64,000 nt of DNA. It comes from Triticum aestivum (lineage: Eukaryota > Streptophyta > Magnoliopsida > Poales > Poaceae). Below are positions 10,209 through 20,300 of this stretch, piece by piece (the stretch's first letter is position 1; each line of letters starts with the position of its first letter). The position numbers and the translations under genes are program-made. Location of the stretch: assembly GCF_018294505.1 (NCBI RefSeq), contig NC_057809.1, forward strand, positions 418,303,485 to 418,367,484. The letters are read 5' to 3'. Under the pieces are notes generated by a model, which searched no databases, was not told the origin of the DNA, and saw nothing but the letters and a program-made list of their open reading frames with translations.

Positions 10209-10360
10209 TAGTGCACAACCGCATGGGAGACTCGGCCCGGTCATTGCGCCGCATTAATAGTGAGTAATGAGCAGTCAAATCATAAGCCCCACCTTTCCCA
10301 CTGTAAGTTGCTCTGAAGAAGCAACCATCAATACGCTCTTCTTTGAATCCGCTCATACTA

Positions 10361-10727
10361 CTCCATCCGTCACTGTTTATACAACGCGCTTCAGAAAAAA
10401 GAAAAAAAAATCCGTGGGACCAAGGCGACTAGCGATCGGCCTGAAAAATAGCATTGGTAGTTATAGCACGGCGTCTATTACTAGAGGGAATAATGTGTAC
10501 ACACATGCATGCAGTGCTTCCACCCCGGGTACACACACGCATGCACTTACTCCACTCCGTAGTAGTACAGTACATGGAGAGAAAATTGCGGACTTGATTG
10601 CGGTTACCACGCCCTAATTAATTGAGCATTAAACCAAACGTGTCTAAAGTCTCTCTGGTGGTGGAAATGCATTGAGAGAAATGCATCATAATAAAGCGCG
10701 CCCTGTAAACTGTGACGGAGGGAGGAG
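10361..10727. mobile_element. Stowaway-like MITE of a second family, 367 bp
   Basis: TA flanks at 10359-10360 and 10728-10729. The left end is CTCCATCCGTCACTGTTTAT. The right end, reverse-complemented, is CTCCTCCCTCCGTCACAGTT, matching after a 3-base offset and continuing into a shared GCGCGC region. The TIR differs from that of the elements at 6.3 and 10.0 kb. No coding capacity. Confidence 0.75.
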
Positions 10728-10729
10728 TA

Positions 10730-11300
10730 GTTTGAAGGTGCAAAACCAAGTACGCGTATGGCCAGTCGGTCAACGCACCTCCTCTTGGCATATCACTGAC
10801 ATGTGGGACAGGAGTGTGAGCAACCGATCTCAATTGAAGGCAAAGAGCCAACCCGCCGTTCCTTGAGAGAGACGAGGAGCGAGAACACACATACGTGCTC
10901 GCACAGAGGCCAAGATATATTCGAGCATGGTTGGTTGATCGATATCATTCATTACATGTTGGGCTGCCGTTTTCCGCCCTTCTCCGGAATAAAGGTGTAA
11001 TTTATCGGAGATAAAAAAATAAGAGTACAGACGCTCCACCATGCGGTTCTAGTAGTACTACTACTCATACTACTGCGCTTGGCTCTTTGCCACTTCGTCA
11101 AGTCAAACAATGATGGTACTCCGCATGTTCGGTACTACAATGTATGCCTCTGACAATCTGACACCGAATGGACTGATGCATGTCCACCGAGGGTAGGTTG
11201 CATTAGTCAAAAGGCGGAAGCGAGCTTCACCTTGTCCTACAAGCTTCTCCTCGTTCTGTGAGTTGACGGGACACACCAAAAAGTAGTGCTAGTCCATACT
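10730..11300. other. Spacer; left copy of a diverged direct repeat
   Basis: From about 11020 to 11325 this matches 11720-12085 in order: ACGCTCC, GCGCTTGGCT, CAATCTGACACC, TTGCATTAGTCAAAAG, ACAAGCTTCTCC, and finally TTAATATGGCTTAAT. Indels are common between the copies. No ORF is conserved. It looks like duplicated promoter-flank DNA rather than a gene. Confidence 0.5.
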
Positions 11301-11325
11301 CCCTCCTTTCCAGTTAATATGGCTT

Positions 11326-11430
11326 AATCTTTTTTGCGGGTAAATGAGAGAGCTTTATTCATATATAAGCATTCTTAGGACGATCAGCCAAGACACTGGT
11401 CACTAGGAAGCGAGGTACCCCGCAAAAAAA
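11326..11430. repeat. Short insertion with inverted TTTTTTGCGGG ends
   Basis: TTTTTTGCGGG near 11329 and CCCCGCAAAAAAAA near 11418-11431 face each other across about 80 bases. The interior reads as a fragment (GAGAGAGCTTTATTCA) often seen in wheat repeats. It lies inside the left copy of the 11-12 kb direct repeat. No target duplication could be fixed. Confidence 0.35.
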
Positions 11431-11719
11431 AGAAGTAGGAAGCGAGGTGTTTCATCAAGCCAGCTCTCGGCCACATTCAAAGTGCAGCAAGCACGGTTCG
11501 CACGAAGATGCGCCGCAAGGTTTGCTGACCTGTTTACATGCTGAATAACAAAAAAGAGGAAATATTACCGAGCGCTACTATTTGTAACAGGATATGAGCC
11601 AGAATTAAGCGAGAATTGTGGTGAGTGTTCCATGCAATCAACTTCCATTATCACATGCAAGAACCCTCGAAGAGAACCAAATTTGTTGAAGAATGCTTTA
11701 TCACATTTTAAAATTATAA

Positions 11720-12085
11720 TAAGAGTGTAGACGCTCCTCCATCCGGTTCCTAGTACTAGTATAGTATGTACCATTATGGACTATAGTAGTAGTACTAGTA
11801 AACTTTGCGCTTGGCTGTTCGCCTATTCGGGAAGTCGAACAGTAATAGCACTAGTAGTATAGTGTATGCTTCTAGCAATCTGACACCAAATTAACTGTTG
11901 CACGTCCACCGCCAGAGCGAGGGAGAGCTTGCATTAGTCAAAAGTTTCTCCTTGTCCTGCGAACCACCGTGCACAAGCTTCTCCCGTCCTGCAACCTTCT
12001 CCTTGTTCGGCAAGTTGATGGGACACAACAAAGTAATGCCAGTCCATACTGCCTCCTCTCTGGTTAATATGGCTTAATTTCAAAC
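11720..12085. repeat. Right copy of the diverged 11-12 kb direct repeat
   Basis: Collinear with 11020-11325 as described for that copy. It ends in a Stowaway-like word (TACTGCCTCCTCTCTGGTTA) at the position where the left copy reads TACTCCCTCCTTTCCAGTTA. Confidence 0.55.
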
Positions 12086-12159
12086 GAGATAAATACATTG
12101 TCTGTCACTGTATATTTGTAAAAATACGGTCAGTGGGCTTCATAATACGCTCATTGTGC

Positions 12160-12161
<2 letters not shown>

Positions 12162-12206
<45 letters not shown>
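12162..12206. repeat. (TA)n microsatellite, about 22 units
   Basis: An uninterrupted TA run. It is probably length-variable. Confidence 0.97.
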
Positions 12207-12208
<2 letters not shown>

Positions 12209-12439
12209 CGGTGTTTATACGGTCACTAGCTCACCCTGACTGAGTATGTGTGTGCATGCACGTGTAGGTTGAGCACTTGAGCGTGACTGTGTGTGTTTCG
12301 TCGTGTGCTAGGGCATGCATGCATTAGGGCGTCGCGCGCGTTTTTGCGTCCATGTGTATGTGTGACTGTTGCATACACGTAGGGGGAGTACATGTAGGGG
12401 CCACTAAGGAGCAGTCAAATCACACAGTAAGTTAGTTGG

Positions 12440-12756
12440 AAGAAGCAACCATCATTTCACTCTTGAATGACACGTACGCAATATAAAATGGTTTATATGG
12501 AGAGAAAAAGAAAACCACTATATATACACTAGCAGGAGCCTAAGCTACAAGCTCGCTTGCTTAGGTTGCTCTCTTCACAAGCATAGATCGACGGGCCTGA
12601 TCCCGCGGCTGGGGGAAGGGAACAATGTTCTGCATAGACGCGGTCGACATCGGCGAGGGAGAAAACCCACAGTCGGTGCGTACCAATCGGGGGTCACCGC
12701 GGTATGGGCCGATGCCGCGTCCCAACCGCCCTTCTAGCTACATCCCGACGTCCCAG
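12440..12756 (+). ncRNA. Module copy 2: TATA region and leader exon
   Basis: ACACGTACGCAATATAAAAT and GGAGAGAAAAAGAAAACCAC precede TATATATA at about 12519-12526. A leader with a GGGGGAAGGGAA word follows, and the exon ends ACATCCCGACGTCCCAG|GTAG at 12756. This matches copy 1 (8.5 kb) and copy 4 (17.6 kb). An 82-codon ORF begins at 12625 but reads across the donor and is not conserved in the other copies, so a protein product is doubtful. Confidence 0.4.
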
Positions 12757-13200
12757 GTAGTCCATCTTCCTTTTGGAGCCGGCTTGCTCCACTGCTGTAG
12801 CTCCATCTCCATGTCGATCTTTCTCTACTTCTACCGGCTTCTACTTGTGATGAGTTTATGTCTCATGAACTAGTGCCAGTACTATTATTCTAATCACACT
12901 TCTTCAATATCTTTGCCATCGGGGATGCTCAGGTCGATTTTAATGGAACTGCACAAAAGCACCGTATGATCCGAGGGTGCCAGCCGTCTTTCCTTCGACG
13001 GGTTCTACCTGGCAGGAAATTAAATCATGTTTAGGGTTTAGGGTTTAAGTCGTAGTGACCCCATCAGTAGTTTTTCTTTTGTACACACTCTCACAACTTT
13101 TTTCTTTAGTTGTGAAGTAAATATTGGCTATGATCTGTGAATCATCGAGATGCATCAGCATGCATGTTAGTTTTCCTTTGTATTTGATGGAATGTTGTAA
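12757..13200 (+). ncRNA. Module copy 2: conserved 3' block
   Basis: GATTTTAATGGAACTGCACA at 12937-12956 is the conserved block, here with AA where other copies have the AG of a possible splice acceptor. CACTCTCACAACTTTTTTCT near 13086 is the following shared segment. A short telomere-like TTTAGGG run (13030-13047) lies between them. Confidence 0.4.
13030..13047 (+). repeat. Interstitial TTTAGGG repeat, 2.6 units
   Basis: TTTAGGGTTTAGGGTTTA. Plant telomeric repeat type; its complement AAACCCTAA is also the telo-box of plant promoters. Too short to indicate a telomere. Confidence 0.9.
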
Positions 13201-13990
13201 CGGGGCAACCTTGGAATAGGAATGAAAATGGAGTGGAAAGTTTTCGTTTTTCCGGAGAAAAAATGGAAACGGAGAGAAACCAACGTTTCGTTTTGTTGGA
13301 TCGCGCCATCGAGCAAAACCAACTTTTAAATCACGTCTGTCGTGTTCGTGTCTCACCCTCCTCCACGGCTCGACCCCACACGGTCGCTCGGCATGCCATT
13401 CACCGCAAACCGAGTATACAATAACTTCCCCGCCTGCTTGTCGATGGATCGCGCCATGGAGTACTAGCACTACTGGAAGAGATTGACGAGTTGGGGGAGG
13501 ACAGCTAGCTGTAGCACGGACTCCCAAGAACTTTTTACATGCATGTTGTAGCCGACTATTGCGACCTTTGAACGCGGAGCAGCCGCGTGCACCCGGAAGC
13601 GGCGCGGGCGATGCTCTCTCGGCCGGCACGCCGCTTCAATGCCGGCGCCAGTGAGAGGTCGCGTCTGCTCTGGACGGGCATGAATGCGGCACTGACCGTT
13701 TCGGGCGGGAAGCACGCGCGGGTGATGAAGAGGATTCGGGTTGGTCAGGACTGGCCGTGGCAGTTGTCCGGACGTGCGCAAACAAGAGATGATGTATGTT
13801 AGTATTGCTGCGTATATAATTAACAACGTAAATAATGTGCCTGTTGGACAGATATGATTGGAGATGGAGATGGAAATGGAATTTTATGTAAACACGAATA
13901 TGCATGTCTATGTCTATGTGTGTGTGCACGACGACTCTCGTGACCTGGAAGCGGGGCGTGTTTTGATCGAGTTTTCTTTCTTGGTACGTT
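13201..13990. other. GC-rich, probably repetitive stretch; no supported gene
   Basis: It contains a GAAAATGG/GGAAACGGAGAG segment and a GC-rich block (13560-13790) with overlapping ORFs on both strands (up to 194 codons). No domain or conserved motif is evident in any of them, and codon-like bias is absent. CACTACTGGAAGAG at 13469 recalls a CACTA terminus but has no partner. Confidence 0.4.
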
Positions 13991-13993
13991 AGA

Positions 13994-14173
13994 AAATCAG
14001 TTTGTCTAATTCACATCTAGATGTTATTTAAGGATATCACATCTAAGCTCTCATAAGTATATAATGTAGCAACAAAAACAAAAAAACTAGGAAAAAAATA
14101 GACCACAAACATAGTGGACATCAACATAGATGTGACATAAGTATGTCACATCTAAATGTGTCCTAGACAGACC
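13994..14173. mobile_element. MITE-like element with imperfect inverted ends, about 180 bp
   Basis: Left GTTTGTCTAATTCACATCTA and right, reverse-complemented, GTCTGTCTAGGACACATTTA match well over about 25 bases. TTA occurs just outside both ends, as expected for a Tourist/Harbinger MITE, but the outermost bases do not pair cleanly. Confidence 0.5.
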
Positions 14174-14204
14174 CTTAAAAAATTGTCCGCCAGTTTTCTT
14201 TTTT

Positions 14205-14576
14205 TTTTTCCGGGAACGCGCGTATTCTATTTAAAACCACTGCTATGGAGAGATTTTTTTACTCCATTATAGCCTCTTGTTTGATAGAGTTTCTCGCGTC
14301 TCGCTCTCTCTCACCCTCTTCATATCAAAACAAGATGACAGTGTACACTCTATCTCTCTCCTCATCGATGATCACAGATCCGGCCAAATCCTGTCTGCTG
14401 TGGGAGGTGAGGAGGTGCAGCGTTGACGTTGTCGCCGTCGGCGACGGAGGAAGCCGATGCGCACCGTCCTCTCGGAGCCGGCGCTGGCGCGGACGAAGAT
14501 CCTCTGCGCCCTTGTTCGCTGCCATCGTGTGGGTAGATCCCGCCCGCCCGCCTAAACGACATCTCGCCCACCTGAG
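14205..14576 (+). ncRNA. Module copy 3: leader exon
   Basis: TTTAAAACCACTGCTATGGA and GAGATTTTTTTAC correspond to the TATA-proximal block of the other copies, but the TATA here is weak (CCATTATAGCC). The leader has CTCTCTCTCACCCTC, GGGAGGTGAGGAGGTGCAG and GTGTGGGTAGATCC, closely matching copy 4, and ends CACCTGAG|GTATAA at 14576. A 141-codon ORF from 14245 reads through the donor. Its Ser/Arg/Pro-rich translation is not kept in the other copies. Confidence 0.4.
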
Positions 14577-15423
14577 GTATAACTTCTTGCACTGGTCCAG
14601 CTCCCCAGGTCGCTGCGTGCGGGTTTTCTTCTATGTGACTACTCCCCAGCTCCCCATGCATAGTTGCTAGGGTTCGTCGGCTGGTCCAACATCACCTACT
14701 AGTACTATTATAGAGGAAATGCCACTCGAAAAGTTGTCCTGATTTGTGCCTCGGTGGAGGTATACATGTTGTTTCGACAAAAAGTACATGGTTGTCGTGC
14801 GGTCATTGTCCATATGGTGGTAGTACTATCACTGGTTAAATGAAGAAATGCTTTTTTTCTCGGGTATCCTGGTTTAGTTCCCATCAAGATAATTAGGATG
14901 CTTCTGTTTGTTGGTATACTTTTCATTAATTCTTATTGACAATTGAGATGTCGTTGCTAACCCTTTTTTATATTTTTGGAAACAGCGATGCGTGTCTCCA
15001 TACTCGGGCATGTCTTCCTCAATTTTAGTGGAACTGCACAAAATTGGATGGCCATTGTTGTCCCGCCTCACTATCCTCTACCACGTGGTTCTTCCTTCCT
15101 CGAGCTTGATTACTGAGAAGAAACAGACCACAGTGAGGATTTGTCGAACTTCATAAGTGCCTCACCCAAACTTGATGCCAAATGGATGATGCATCACCAT
15201 GATGACCTATCGATGCTCATGGTTGCGTCAGCTGGTGAAACTGATCAATTTTCAATGAAAAACAAGATGTCTTCCATCAGTGCTCTTTGCTTGTTACGCA
15301 CAAAGATGATATCCTTCGTCAGTTCACCTTGGTTGCATTGGAGACACAGTCGTCTTTCACGTTGGCGCAATTTTATCACACAATTGGCTATGAACCAAAT
15401 GTTTCCTCAAAGAAGGATCAACG
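14577..15423 (+). ncRNA. Module copy 3: conserved 3' block and unique 3' exon-like DNA
   Basis: GAAACAG|CGATGCG near 14986 is acceptor-like. ATTTTAGTGGAACTGCACAA lies at 15022-15041. The sequence to 15423 has coding-like composition and short ORFs (113 codons from 15141) but no recognisable domain. It includes a second VELHK-like codon string near 15143. The BARE-type LTR interrupts it at 15424. Confidence 0.35.
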
Positions 15424-17154
15424 TGAAGGAAATATGCCCTAGAGGCAATAATAAAGTTATTATTTATTTCCTTATATCATGATAAATGTTTATTATTCAT
15501 GCTAGAATTGTATTAACCAGAAACATAATACATGTGTGAATACATAGACAAACAAATTGTCACTAGTGTGTCTCTACTTGACTAGCTCGTTGGTCAAAGA
15601 TGGTTATGTTTCCTAACCATAGACATGAGTTGTCATTTGATTAACGGGGTCACATCATTAGGAGAATGATGTGATTGACATGACCCATTCCGTTAGCTTA
15701 GCACACGATTGTTTAGTATTCTGCTATTGCTTTCTTCATGACTTATACATGTTCCTATGACTATGAGATTATGCAACTCCCGTTTACCAGAGGAACACTT
15801 TGTGTGCTACCAAACGTCACAACGTAACTGGGTGATTATAAAGGTGCTCTACAGGTGTCTCCAAAGGTACTTGTTGGGTTGGCGTATTTTGAGATTAGGA
15901 TTTGTCACTCCAATTGTCAGAGAGGTATCTCTAGGCCCTCTCGGTAATGCACATCACTTAACCCTTGCAAGCATTGCAACTAATGAGTTAGTTGTGGGAT
16001 GATGTATTACGGAACGAGTAAAGAGACTTGCCGGTAACAAGATTGAACTAGGTATTGAGATACTGACGATCGAATCTCGGGCAAGTAACATACCGATGAC
16101 AAAGGGAACAACGTATGTTGTTGTGCGGTTTGACCGATAAAGATCTTCGTAGAATATGTGGGAGCCAATATGAGCATCCAGATTCTGCTATTGGTTATTG
16201 ACCGAAGACGTGTCTCGGTCATGTCTACATAGTTCTCGAACCCATAGGGTTCGCACGCTTAACATTACGATGACGGTTATATTATGAGTTTATATGTTTT
16301 GATGTACCGAAGGTTGTTTGGAGTCCTGGATGTGATCAAGGACATGACGGGGAGTCTCGAGTCGAGACATGAAGATTGATATATTGGAAGCCTATGTTTG
16401 GATGTCGGAACTGTTCCGGGTGAAATCGGGATTTTACCGGAGTACCGGGAGGTTACCGGAAACCCCCGGGAGCTTAATGGGCCTATGTGGGCCTTAGTGC
16501 GAATAGAGGGAAGCAAGGGGAGTGTGGGGCGCGCCCCCCAAGGCACAAACCGAATTGGTTTAGGGCAAGGGGGCCGGCCCCCTCTTTCCTTCTTCTCCTC
16601 TCTCTTTCCTTCTCCCGAATCCTATTCCAACTAGGAAAGGGGGGAGTCCTACTCCCGGTGGGAGTAGGACTCCTCCTGGCGCGCTCTCCCCCTGGCCGGC
16701 CGCACCCCCCCCTTGCTCCTTTATATACGGGGGTAGGGGGCACCCCAGAGACACGACATTGATCGTTTGATCCTTTAGCCGTGTGCGGTGCCCCCCTCCA
16801 CCATAGTCCACCTCGGTATTACTGTAGCGGTGCTTAGGCGAAGCCCTACGTCGGTAGAACATCAACATCGTCACCACACCATCGTGCTAATGAAACTCTC
16901 CCTCAACACTCGACTGGATCGGAGTTCGAGGGATGCCGTCGGGCTGAACGTGTGCTGAACTCGGAGGTGTCGTACGTTCGGTACTTGATCGGTCGGATCG
17001 TGAAGATGTACGACTACATCAACCACGTTGTGCTAACGCTTCCGCTTTCGGTCTATGAGGGTAAGTAGACAACACTCTCCCCTCTCGTTGCTATGCATCA
17101 CCATGATCTTGGGTGTGCGTAGGAATTTTTTTGAAATTACTATGTTACCCATCA
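15424..17154 (+). mobile_element. Solo LTR of BARE1/Angela/WIS type (Copia), 1731 bp
   Basis: Begins TGAAGGAAATATGCCCTAGA, followed by GGCAATAATAAAG. This is the well-known start of the BARE1/WIS/Angela LTR apart from the third to sixth bases. It ends TATGTTACCCATCA. Length and internal landmarks (TTACGGAACGAGTAAAGAGA, TTGCCGGTAACAAGATTGAA, CATGTCTACATAGTTCTCGA) fit the family. Flanks CAACG (15419-15423) and CGACG (17155-17159) form a 5-bp target duplication with one mismatch. No internal domain follows, so it is a solo LTR. A TATATA lies at 16732-16737. Confidence 0.9.
16643..16673 (+). promoter_or_regulatory. Perfect 14-bp hairpin upstream of the LTR TATA box
   Basis: GGAGTCCTACTCCC, loop GGT, GGGAGTAGGACTCC. 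It lies about 60 bases upstream of the TATA box at 16732-16737. Confidence 0.8.
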
Positions 17155-17580
17155 CGACGTTGGTACTAAGAGCATAAGATTTGTATTGATTTCTAAGCCT
17201 TCTCACAACTTTGTCTCCAGCTCCCCTGTAATTTTATTTGTCCAGCTATTAACTTTGATTTAAAATGGTGTGGACTAAAAACCGGATGGACGTAGTAGCC
17301 CTCCATTTTTATTTACTCCGCATATTAGATTTGACTGAAGTCAAACTTTGTAATACTCTCAAACCTTTCCGATAATTGAAATTAAAATTCTTTATTTGTA
17401 CACACTCTCACACGTTTCCAATAGTTTGGCGCATGTGTGGTTGTTCACTTAAGTGAGGGTAGTGTACCACACGTGAATGACAAGAAGTGCGACCAGGATG
17501 CGTGGGCGTGGATTGTTAGTTCATCGGAAGTAGTACTAGTTTTCTTCACTATACATTAAATAAAGAGTTTCGTTTCATAC
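17155..17580 (+). other. Continuation of module DNA after the solo LTR
   Basis: CCTTCTCACAACTTTGTCTC near 17199 repeats the segment seen at 9.63 and 13.09 kb, so the LTR entered a module copy. A Stowaway-like fragment with TTTACTCCGCATATTAGATT lies at 17310-17390. Sequence from 17430 parallels 8.36-8.46 kb, upstream of leader copy 1. Confidence 0.5.
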
Positions 17581-18220
17581 TTACACAATTTAAAACGATT
17601 GTTATGGAGAGAATAAGAAAACCACTCCACTATATATTAGTCGTATACACGAGAGTACTATATGGACGCAGCTTCATTGACTTAGTGCACCTGCCTTTGG
17701 ATTTATGACAGGTGGGCCCAAAATGTGGCTGGCTCACCTGTCATACAGCCAAAAGCAGGTGCAGTGAAGGCACCGAAGCTCAGTCCGTACTACATTAGTA
17801 TATATATAAGCGGGAGTCTCAGCGCTTGTTCGCTACGGTTTGCACTCTCCACACGCTCGCCGCACTACATATATGTTACACGCTGGAGGCTCAGTGTTCA
17901 TTTGCTAGGGTTTGCTATATTCACAGTCTCTCACCCTCTCTTCACCAGATCTAAACAAGATTGCGTTGGCCTCTTGTCTCTCTCCCCCCTCACAGCTGGT
18001 GAAGGAGGCGTCTGTATCCCATTGCACTGGGAAGGGGAGGAGGTGCAGTGTTCACTCTATCGCCTTCAGCGAGGGAGCCAATCCACTGCCGGCTGCGCTG
18101 TTCTCTTTCACCCAGCGCCTGTGCGGGAGGGCTACCGACCCCTTCTTCCTCGCTGTCGTACGTAGTGTGGGTAGATCCGGCCTCCCGCCGCACGCCTTGC
18201 CACATCCCGACGACCCTAAG
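17581..18220 (+). ncRNA. Module copy 4: TATA region and long leader exon
   Basis: TTTAAAACGATTGTTATGGA and GAGAATAAGAAAACCACTCC precede TATATAT at 17631-17637. The leader carries CTCTCACCCTCTC, GAGGAGGTGCAGTG and GTGTGGGTAGATCC, and ends ACATCCCGACGACCCTAAG|GTATAAG at 18220. It closely matches copy 3 over 17920-18220. A 146-codon ORF from 17725 and a 104-codon ORF from 17912 overlap in different frames, and neither is conserved. A transcribed leader is inferred, not shown. Confidence 0.42.
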
Positions 18221-20300
18221 GTATAAGTTTCTTTGAAACCGTCGTTGCTCTAGCTGCATGTGGATCTTTTTCAATCTGTAGTCGAATCTAGGTCTTGGTT
18301 CAAAGAGGAAAGAAGGGTGCGGTGGGCTGAAGCAAGAATCTAGGACGTGGTTCAATGAGGAAAGGAGGGGCGGAAAGTAATATAGACTAGCTATCCAACC
18401 GCTTTGTAGGTCGAAAAGGGGAAAATGGGGTAACCCAGAACACACATCTGTAAGGAACCGGTCTCTTTGTTGAAAAGGGAAAGAAACTGGGGGGTCGGGT
18501 AGTTTGTGCAGGACTAGATTTGCTGCCCTCACATAGGAATAAGGTTCAAAGAGAACAAATATGGGACCAGCGCATATATGTTGCTTGGCTACATACTCTG
18601 CATCACCCATTTATACGTGTGGATGCACATGGTGCTGGCATGTCCCATACAGCTATTTTGCTGTTGTTAATCTAAGAATGCCACTGGAAAATTCAAGCAA
18701 TGCCATTGTTAAAAGGAAATTACATTTTTTAACGAATGTTGTTTCAAGAGAATGTCTCTATTAATATGAATCAATGTAACCGTTTTAGAAATGCTACTAT
18801 CCTACTTTGTTTTCCATCCAAGATAAGTTAGATGCTTCTTTCTGTCACCGTTTGTTTCATCCTCCTTTATCGAGCAAGTAATTGTTTCCTTTTTTGCCTC
18901 TATTAAAACAGGGGTATCGATTCAACTTGTTGCTATTGCGACATTTTTGCTTCACTACTCGAAACACTTATGTTTTAAGAGTGTTTTGTGCATTTCAACT
19001 TGAATGTCACACCGGTGGCTTTGCTTAATTTTGGTGGAACTGCACAAAAGGAGATTGTGATTTGTTTCCAGTCTTCATGGCGAGTTGTTTCAAATCTTGG
19101 TCTCAACCACACGATGTGCAGTGTGCTTTGAGATGTTGTGCTACTTGTTTTGGTACTGTTTTAAATAAATGTTGAATTGAAGCTATTGTATTGCTGTCTT
19201 TTCTCATTAAGTAGTGAACAAAAATGGGACCAACCTAGACATGATGCTTTTTGCTTTGTTACAACAAATTTAGCATCACCCCCTTTATAAGCCAGTAATT
19301 GATGCCACTCTCAGAATTAACTACTGAATCTTATTTCAAAACTGCAACACTTGTTAGGGATTGGCGGGATTACCATTTTTGTGGCTGCATGTTTCATCCT
19401 CCTTTATTAGCTAGTAATTTATTCCTTTTTTGCCTCTGTTTAAACAGGGATATCTATTCAACTTGTTGCTATTGCGAAATTTTGCTTCACTATGCGAAAC
19501 ACTTTGCTTGATTTCAGTGCAACTGCACAAAACGAGATTGGATTTCCTATTCGTGTTGGCAGATTCGATTTTATCTTGTCCATCTCATGAAAGATCAGTA
19601 CAAGCCTTCATCCACATGATTGTGTAGTGTGCTTTGAGATGTTGTGCTACTTGTATTGGTACTGTTTTAAATAAATGTTGAATTGAAGCTATTGTATTGC
19701 TGTCTTTTCCCATTAAGTAGTGAACAAAAATGGGACCAACCCAGACATGATGCTTGTTGCTTTGTTACAACAAACTCTGCATCACCCCCTTTATAAGTAG
19801 ATGGAAGCACATACTGTTGTTGCGCCCACTCTCCCCTAGAACTGTTTATGCTTTTCATTAATATAATGCCGCTGGTAAAATTAAGCAATGCCACTCTCAG
19901 AATTAATTAACTACTGAATCTTATTTCAAAACTGCAACACTTGTTAGGAATGGTACTATCCTACTTTGTATTTCTTTCTACATGTTTAACCAAGGTATTG
20001 TTAAGATAATGTCTATGTTAAAATGAATCAGTTGCATTGTTTTAGGAATGGTACTTTTCCGCTTTGTCGTTCTTTATACATGTTGAAACAAGGCATTGTT
20101 AAGATAATGTCTCAGTCAATATGAATGAATCACACTGATGGAGAATTACTACTCTCCTGCTTTGTTTCCCATTAAGATAAAGTAGATCAGTAGATGCTTT
20201 TCTTCTGGGAGTACAAGTCATCAACCATTATTTCTTAGTAATTGTTTCCCTTATACCTATTGTTGCTTACAGGGATATCAAAATTAAAGCTCGGTTTTAT
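18221..20300 (+). repeat. Module copy 4: intron with tandem internal duplications
   Basis: 19113-19290 recurs at 19622-19800 (offset about 509), around GTGCTTTGAGATGTTGTGCT and GTAGTGAACAAAAATGGGAC. 19303-19360 recurs at 19885-19945 (AATGCCACTCTCAGAATTAA). A diverged version of the same block lies at 18540-18710. Acceptor-like blocks with GTTGCTATTGCGA lie at 18926 and 19462. Conserved TGGAACTGCACAAAA-type blocks lie at 19033-19050 (preceded by TTTTGG, not TTTTAG) and 19513-19533. Confidence 0.55.

Noticed and set aside
13469..13482. CACTACTGGAAGAG as a CACTA transposon terminus
   Set aside because: No inverted partner, no 3-bp duplication and no subterminal repeats nearby.
13045..13629. 194-codon minus-strand ORF
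   Set aside because: Crosses clearly different sequence types, including module DNA and a GC-rich block, and has no recognisable motif.
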